From Alphaproteobacteria bacterium (lineage in GTDB: Bacteria > Pseudomonadota > Alphaproteobacteria > Rhizobiales > Hyphomicrobiaceae): a stretch of DNA of 10,749 bases. The notes below the pieces were generated by a model. That model was not told the DNA's origin. It ran no database searches and saw nothing but the letters and a program-made list of their open reading frames with translations. The position numbers and the translations under genes were made by a program. The DNA is taken from contig JAJRRE010000447.1 of NCBI GenBank assembly GCA_024279745.1, positions 1-10,749 on the forward strand, in the 5' to 3' direction. This document shows, piece after piece, positions 6,709 through 10,749 of this stretch; position 1 is the first letter of the stretch, and every line of letters starts with the position of its first letter.

Positions 6709-7398
6709 CTAACGTTTTACGGCATGACACGCGATCATATACAATATCTTATAGCCGGCCATGATTGTGCCCTTGACGGTGCCGGAGACTTTTGAAATGC
6801 CGATGCGCTGGCGGTAGCGGGCCGGGACTTCCTTGCATTTGAGCCCCATTTTGGCGGCCTTGATCTGCATTTCGACGGTCCAGCCATAGTTGCGGTCCTG
6901 CATATTCAGGCGTTGCAATGCCGGGGCGCTGATCGCCCGGAACGGTCCCAGATCGGTGAATTGGGCCGACCAGAACAGCGCAATCAGCCGCGTCGCCAGC
7001 CAGTTGCCGAAGATTTGCGGCGGTGTCAGTGAGCCTTTTTGTCTCTGCCCCAGGGCGCGCGAGCCGATCACCATATCGGCCGTGCCGCGCAGGATCGGGT
7101 CGACCAGTTCGGCCATATCCTCAACGTGGTCGGCATAATCGCCATCGGCAAAGACCACGATATCGACGGGCGGCAGAGCAGCAATTCCTTTCAGACAGGC
7201 GGCGCCATAGCCCGGTTCGCCCTCGTGCACGACAATTGCTCCGGCGCCCTGCGCCACTTGCGCTGTGTTGTCGGTTGAGCCGTTATCGGCGACAACAATA
7301 TCATCGACCCAGAACGGAATGTCCTCGATTACCCGCGCAATGGCGTGCTCTTCATTTTGCGCCGGGATGACGACGCCGATCCTGCTGCCTTTACGCAT
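6709..7398 (-). CDS. Family 2 glycosyltransferase, polyprenyl-phosphate sugar synthase-like
   Basis: The 229-residue cytosolic enzyme has a GT-A fold of the dolichyl-phosphate mannose synthase type. The nucleotide-sugar binding start is VVIPAQNEEHAI (9-20), then VVADNGSTDNT (35-45) and the metal-binding ADGDYAD (84-90, Asp85 and Asp87). The later DLGPFRAI and YGWTVEMQIKAA blocks match the acceptor half of such enzymes. It has no C-terminal membrane pair. The ATG at 7398 begins 2 nt after the stop of the GT-C gene, with AGGGGGA 10 nt upstream, so translation is probably coupled. The frame also stays open upstream to 7743, but that part only mirrors the GT-C gene. A likely role is to load a sugar onto a polyprenyl phosphate that the adjacent GT-C enzyme then uses. 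The sugar is unknown. Confidence 0.9.
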   Translation of the reverse strand: MRKGSRIGVVIPAQNEEHAIARVIEDIPFWVDDIVVADNGSTDNTAQVAQGAGAIVVHEGEPGYGAACLKGIAALPPVDIVVFADGDYADHVEDMAELVDPILRGTADMVIGSRALGQRQKGSLTPPQIFGNWLATRLIALFWSAQFTDLGPFRAISAPALQRLNMQDRNYGWTVEMQIKAAKMGLKCKEVPARYRQRIGISKVSGTVKGTIMAGYKILYMIACHAVKR

Positions 7399-7400
7399 GG

Positions 7401-9005
7401 TTATCTGTTCCCCCTGCCCCAACGCCGCCATGCGGTTCTGCGCCAATATATTTCGCCCAGCAGCATGGTCCAGACCGGCAGCCAGATGATCCAGGTAATT
7501 GAATTGCGGAAGACCTCTTTTTGATCGATGGCGATGAAGTAGAAGGCGGTGTAGTAGAGCGGGATCATCGCGGTAATGACCAGCAGGCCGATTGACGGCA
7601 TGAAACATAAAAACGGTGCCAGCCAGATCGAATACCACGGAAATTGCGACGGGCTGAGCAATAGCAGAACCGCTACCGCCAGGCCAGCCCGGCGCATCAG
7701 GTCGAGCGCGGCGGCTGGGTTGCCGGCTGAAGGCGTGAGCCACGCGTGGTTGATGTGAACGATTCCTTCGGCGCTGCCTAAGCTTCCAGTGCTACCACCG
7801 CCGCTGATGCTGGCACTGCCACTGGTGCTACCACTGGCAGTGCCAGAGATTGGGCGCCAGGCCAGTGCCAATACGGCCAGACCAAACACGGCTGCCAGGA
7901 CGCCGCGTGCGCCCAGCGGGGCCCAGGAGGTTGGCAACCCGGCAAGGCGGAGCAGCCAGTGCGCCAGGGCTTCGATTTGCGGAAACAGTGCACTGCCGGT
8001 TTTCCAGCGCTGGGCATAGGCGACAAATCCCGATGTTTTATCAATCCCGCCAAGCCAGGGCGGCAGCGCCCACAGAACCGCCAGCGCGGCTAGCAGCAGC
8101 ACGCAAAATGCCAACACTTTGGGCTTTGAGACCGCGCTGCGCCAGATCAGCGGTGCCAGCATGGCGGGCCAGATTTTAGCTCCCATGGCAAACCCAAGCG
8201 CTGTCGTGGACGCCAATAATCGCCCGCGGATCGCGGCCAGGAACGCCGCCAGCACAAAGGGCGTTACAATGGCTTCCATGTGGGCTGAATTAATCAGCTC
8301 CTTCACCACCACCGGGTTCCACCAGTAAAGCGCCATCCACAAGGGTGAGCGACCGGCCTCACGCAGCAGCAACAGCAGCAGCCCCAATGTCGCGCCTTCA
8401 CCGAGCAGGACAACCAGTCGCCACGCAATCAGGCTCCACGGCTTGATGAGATAAGCCAGCGCAAAGGCGCCTTGCGTCACCGGTGGGTAAATGGTTTTGA
8501 GATAGGCGTGGTTAATGCGCTCATGCACCGGCGCTGATTGTTCAACAAGGTCGCGCGCAAGACTGCCGGGCGGCTGTTTAGCGGCGTCTTTAGGCGAACG
8601 CGCGTAAGGGTTGAGACCGTTGGCGGTCACGGCGCCGTCCCACATATAGCGCTGATAGTCGTCTTCCAGCGCCGGTTCGCTCCACAGTAATAACGCGCGC
8701 AGGATTACGCCGAACGCGAGGATCACCATAAGAATGCGGCGCTGCTGCTTTGGCGGTTGCAACAATGATGTGCGAATAAGCGGCAGCAGGATTAGAAAGA
8801 TCAGCCCGGCAAACGAGAGCCCGGCGGCCAGCGGCAGGGCCGGCAGATCTTTCAGATCATAATCATAGCTGAACAGGGGCGAGGCCCAGGCCAGAAGGGC
8901 TGCGAGAAGCGACAGCACCGTCCCGACGCCGATCCACGACGCCAGTATCAGCCGCGGGCCTATAATGTGTCCGGCGGTGTCAGGGCAGGGCGAACGTGTT
9001 ACCAA
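7401..9005 (-). CDS. Multi-pass GT-C glycosyltransferase (GT87/DUF2029-like)
   Basis: The 534-residue membrane protein has about eleven hydrophobic segments. Just after the early membrane segments is LEDDYQRYMWDGA (Glu114, Asp115, Asp116), the acidic loop motif of GT-C enzymes that use polyprenyl-phosphate sugars, followed by GLNPYARSP and KTIYPPVTQ. The KELINSAHMEA and AKIWPAMLAPL blocks also fit this group. It would act at the periplasmic side of the inner membrane and probably pairs with the downstream GT2 enzyme. Residues at about 385-412 are Ser/Gly/Thr-rich and encoded by a self-complementary repeat. The start is a TTG at 9005 with GGGAAG 5 nt upstream; no ATG or GTG is better placed before the first membrane segment, so the exact start is uncertain. 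Mannosyltransferase is the usual default name for the family, but the sugar cannot be read from sequence. Confidence 0.87.
   Translation of the reverse strand: MVTRSPCPDTAGHIIGPRLILASWIGVGTVLSLLAALLAWASPLFSYDYDLKDLPALPLAAGLSFAGLIFLILLPLIRTSLLQPPKQQRRILMVILAFGVILRALLLWSEPALEDDYQRYMWDGAVTANGLNPYARSPKDAAKQPPGSLARDLVEQSAPVHERINHAYLKTIYPPVTQGAFALAYLIKPWSLIAWRLVVLLGEGATLGLLLLLLREAGRSPLWMALYWWNPVVVKELINSAHMEAIVTPFVLAAFLAAIRGRLLASTTALGFAMGAKIWPAMLAPLIWRSAVSKPKVLAFCVLLLAALAVLWALPPWLGGIDKTSGFVAYAQRWKTGSALFPQIEALAHWLLRLAGLPTSWAPLGARGVLAAVFGLAVLALAWRPISGTASGSTSGSASISGGGSTGSLGSAEGIVHINHAWLTPSAGNPAAALDLMRRAGLAVAVLLLLSPSQFPWYSIWLAPFLCFMPSIGLLVITAMIPLYYTAFYFIAIDQKEVFRNSITWIIWLPVWTMLLGEIYWRRTAWRRWGRGNR
7810..7846. 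repeat. Perfect 12-bp hairpin within the GT-C coding sequence
   Basis: CTGGCACTGCCA (7810-7821) is exactly complementary to TGGCAGTGCCAG (7835-7846). After one C/C mismatch, TGGT (7823-7826) pairs with ACCA (7830-7833) around a 3-nt loop. It encodes part of the Ser/Gly/Thr-rich segment (about residues 387-399) of the GT-C enzyme. No T-tract follows, so it is not a typical terminator. Confidence 0.8.
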
Positions 9006-9011
9006 AACAAC

Positions 9012-9037
9012 TTCCCAAGATTAATTCCCAAGATTAA
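9012..9037. repeat. 13-bp tandem duplication over the GT-C ribosome-binding region
   Basis: TTCCCAAGATTAA occurs twice with no gap, at 9012-9024 and 9025-9037. On the minus strand each copy carries GGGAA, a Shine-Dalgarno-like sequence. The proximal one is 5-6 nt from the TTG start of the GT-C gene. The repeat fills half of the 50-bp gap after the stop of the preceding GT4-like gene. Confidence 0.85.
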
Positions 9038-9055
9038 ATCCCGAGAGTACGGGCA

Positions 9056-10282
9056 TCAGTCGAGCTGCATTATATCGATTATTTCCGCATTAACGGCCTT
9101 CACGTCAAAATGCCGCTCTGCCTTTGAGCGGCTGGCGCGCGCCATGGAAGCGATCAGATCCGGGCGGCGCAGAAATGACTTCATGGCATTGGCCAAAGCA
9201 TCAACATCTCCAGGGGGTACAAGGCAGCCATTGACCCGTTCGTCAACCGTGTTTCGGCAGCCGGCAGCGTCACTGGTAATGAGCGGGCGGCCCATCGCCA
9301 GGGCCTGCACCAGGATTTGCGGCAGGCCTTCACCATAATGTGATGGCTGCACCAGCACATGGGCAGTCTGCAAAACCGGGCGCTGATCGCGGGCCGGATC
9401 GAGGACAGTGATAAATGGATAGTCCGCAGCAATTTCGCTGACCGACAGCTCGTCCTTATCGGCAGCAAAGCTCGCCCCCTCGATCGGCGCCAGTAAAAAT
9501 CGTGCTGATGCGCCATGTTCGGCAAGTTTGCGCGCGGCGGCGCAGAACTGTTCAATACCCTTGCGGCGGTGAAACGTGGAGGCCATCGCGAACACCAACC
9601 CTTCATCCAGCGCCGGCAGCGGCGTTTGATAGTAGTGATCAAGATCAATGCCGTGGCCGGACAAAATATAAACGGCTAATTGGTGCGACAGCAGATGTTT
9701 ATTATTCAGGGTGTGGAAATCATCAAGATTATGCAGCAGCAACACATCCGCGCCGCGCAGCGCCCGCCGTCTCAGGCTCTTGGTTTGGCGGGAAATTTTT
9801 GTTTGTTGCGGGGCGCGGCTGCGCGGCGGCCAGATCCCGGCAAATGTTGAGCGCGCCGCGTTGACCGGCAGCGGCGGCAGATCATGGGGCAACAGGCCCG
9901 CCAAGCCCTCGAACATGCAAATATTCTGCGCTACCTTGGCTTTGCGCGCGGCGACCACACCCCATAATGCTGTTCTCCCGCCAATGCTCAAAACAATGTG
10001 AGGACGCCATAGTTTTAGCTGTGCGGCCAACTCCTTGAGTGTCGCCGTGTGGCTGAACAGATGCGTGCGATGTTTATCAACGCCGAACGTTTCGCATTCA
10101 ATACCTAGATCAGAAAATTCATCTTGCGCCGCTGCGGAGAATTCAGGAGCAAGACATAACAGGCGATGGCGCCGGTTGATCAGCTCACGCAGCAGCGGCC
10201 CCATATGGGCCAATAACCTGGACGCATTGGGAGCCACAATCGCTATTCGCTTTACCGAGCGGGCGGGGCGTGAGCTGTTCAT
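9056..10282 (-). CDS. Family 4-like glycosyltransferase (PglA/CapM-like)
   Basis: The 408-residue protein has the two-domain GT-B fold of retaining family 4 glycosyltransferases, which move a sugar from a nucleotide donor to a glycan or lipid-linked acceptor on the cytosolic side. The N-domain begins KRIAIVAPNASRLLAHMGP. The C-domain contains GHGIDLDHYY, MASTFHRRKGIEQF and the donor-site block YGEGLPQILVQALAMGRPLI followed by TSDAAGCRNTV and GCLVPPGD. In the usual EX7E motif the first Glu (Glu318) is present but the second is Gln326. An extra basic stretch (PPRSRAPQQTKISRQTKSLRRR) lies in the middle. The start is supported by AGGA (10292..10289), 6 nt before the ATG. TATGAT at 10323..10318 could be a -10 element for a run that continues into the GT-C, GT2, def and fmt genes. 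The -35 is poor. The sugar and acceptor are unknown. Confidence 0.88.
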   Translation of the reverse strand: MNSSRPARSVKRIAIVAPNASRLLAHMGPLLRELINRRHRLLCLAPEFSAAAQDEFSDLGIECETFGVDKHRTHLFSHTATLKELAAQLKLWRPHIVLSIGGRTALWGVVAARKAKVAQNICMFEGLAGLLPHDLPPLPVNAARSTFAGIWPPRSRAPQQTKISRQTKSLRRRALRGADVLLLHNLDDFHTLNNKHLLSHQLAVYILSGHGIDLDHYYQTPLPALDEGLVFAMASTFHRRKGIEQFCAAARKLAEHGASARFLLAPIEGASFAADKDELSVSEIAADYPFITVLDPARDQRPVLQTAHVLVQPSHYGEGLPQILVQALAMGRPLITSDAAGCRNTVDERVNGCLVPPGDVDALANAMKSFLRRPDLIASMARASRSKAERHFDVKAVNAEIIDIMQLD

Positions 10283-10473
10283 ATAGGGTCCTGTTGTCGG
10301 CGCGCATGTTGATTGCGATCATAAATGATTCTCAAATATCGAAGGAATGAATGAAACGCGGCATAAAGGATGTTGCGTACAAGGGCTTGTGAACGCCAGC
10401 AATCCCCCTAGGATATGGGCGTTGATCATTTTGGTTAACGGGTAAATCAATAAGATATGAGGTGAGGTTTGTT
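10283..10473. other. Divergent intergenic region between the GT4-like and dodecin genes
   Basis: The 191-bp gap should hold the promoters of both genes. TATGAT at 10323..10318 (minus) is a reasonable -10 element for the glycosyltransferase run. TTGATC at 10422-10427 with TAAATC at 10443-10448 (15-bp spacing) is a weak candidate for the dodecin gene. I see no RNA gene here. Confidence 0.35.
10462..10467 (+). promoter_or_regulatory. Ribosome-binding site that fixes the dodecin start
   Basis: GTGAGG ends 6 nt before the ATG at 10474. An in-frame GTG at 10462 would lie within this site, so the longer reading frame that begins there is unlikely to be the translated one. The protein family also starts at MAV. 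Confidence 0.7.
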
Positions 10474-10683
10474 ATGGCGGTAATGAAAGTAATCGAACTT
10501 TTAGCGGATTCGAAAAAAAGTTGGGAAGACGCGACGCAGCTGGCCAGTATGAAGGCGGCAAAAACTGTGAAAAACATCAAATCGGTCTATGTCGACGATA
10601 TGTCTGCGGTGGTCGATAAGAAGGGCAAGATCATTGCTTATCGGGTTAACGTTAAAGTGACCTTCCAGGTCGGAAGCGCATAA
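10474..10683 (+). CDS. Dodecin family protein, lacking the canonical flavin-site Trp
   Basis: Dodecins are about 70-residue proteins that assemble into hollow dodecamers and store flavins in many bacteria and archaea. This 69-residue protein has the family start MAVMKVIELLADSKKSWEDA, the helix AAKTVKNIK (28-36), and the closing strand AYRVNVKVTF (55-64). In flavin-binding members a Trp follows the TLR.LR segment and stacks on the isoalloxazine ring, and a Gln in the last strand contacts it. Here those positions are Ser37 and Arg57. Tyr39 is the only aromatic residue close by. It is therefore a dodecin by fold, but flavin binding is doubtful and another ligand is possible. It stands alone on the plus strand, divergent from the glycosyltransferase run. 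No terminator is visible in the 66 bp that follow. Confidence 0.93.
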   Translation: MAVMKVIELLADSKKSWEDATQLASMKAAKTVKNIKSVYVDDMSAVVDKKGKIIAYRVNVKVTFQVGSA

Positions 10684-10749
10684 AACACGCCTTCAATCGG
10701 ACCTCGAACCGAATGGGCGCAAAAATTTCAGGACTAAAGACCTTGCAAA

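Noticed and set aside
7399..7743. N-terminal extension of the GT2 protein by 115 codons
   Set aside because: It lies wholly over the GT-C coding sequence. The GT2 fold begins right after the ATG at 7398, which has a ribosome-binding site.
10351..10392. A 13-codon plus-strand frame upstream of the dodecin gene with AAGGA 4 nt before its ATG
   Set aside because: It is very short, has no attenuator-like structure after it, and there is no evidence of translation.
10332..10580. Minus-strand frame with a signal-like N-terminus, antisense to dodecin
   Set aside because: The hydrophobic start is the complement of dodecin codons and no ribosome-binding site or family supports it.
1..10749. CRISPR arrays, transposase genes, tRNA or rRNA genes, phage or toxin-antitoxin genes
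   Set aside because: I looked for these and saw no repeat-spacer pattern, no transposase or integrase motifs, and no cloverleaf or rRNA sequence.

Overview
This window looks like chromosomal DNA from an alphaproteobacterium, probably of the order Hyphomicrobiales (Rhizobiales). The evidence is a def-fmt pair near truA, as is common in that group, two small secreted proteins whose core motifs I recognise from that order, and moderately high GC. The order-level call is an inference from protein resemblance and was not computed.

Layout, left to right. (1) Positions 1-432 hold the 5' end of an unknown minus-strand gene. Its control region has nested inverted repeats around two TATAAT sequences, followed by a 25-bp direct repeat. 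(2) Positions 433-1782 (+) encode a membrane O-antigen ligase/polymerase-like protein, whose end overlaps the end of truA (minus, 1758-2543) by 25 bp. (3) Positions 2544-4804 separate truA from fmt. They carry two small exported proteins (minus), a strong intrinsic hairpin terminator, a 473-bp stretch without a recognisable gene, and a plus-strand 2-oxoglutarate/Fe(II) oxygenase-like gene. (4) Positions 4805-10282 form a colinear minus-strand block, read right to left: a family-4-like glycosyltransferase, a multi-pass GT-C (GT87/DUF2029-like) glycosyltransferase, a GT2 polyprenyl-phosphate-type glycosyltransferase, peptide deformylase (def) and methionyl-tRNA formyltransferase (fmt). (5) Positions 10474-10683 (+) encode a dodecin.

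Functionally there are two themes. One is N-formylmethionine handling and tRNA maturation: Fmt formylates initiator Met-tRNA, Def removes the formyl group from new proteins, and TruA makes pseudouridines in the tRNA anticodon arm. The other is envelope glycan assembly: a GT2 that may charge a lipid carrier, a GT-C enzyme that could use it, a GT4-like sugar transferase and a Wzy/WaaL-like protein. The three glycosyltransferases sit directly upstream of def-fmt on the same strand and may share transcripts with them.

I did not find a clearly new multi-gene system. The most notable features are a deformylase with an acidic insertion of about 60 residues, a dodecin lacking the canonical flavin-stacking Trp and Gln, a GT4-like enzyme with Gln in place of the second Glu of the EX7E motif, a perfect coding hairpin in a Ser/Gly-rich segment of the GT-C enzyme, a 13-bp tandem duplication over a ribosome-binding site, and the structured region at the left edge.
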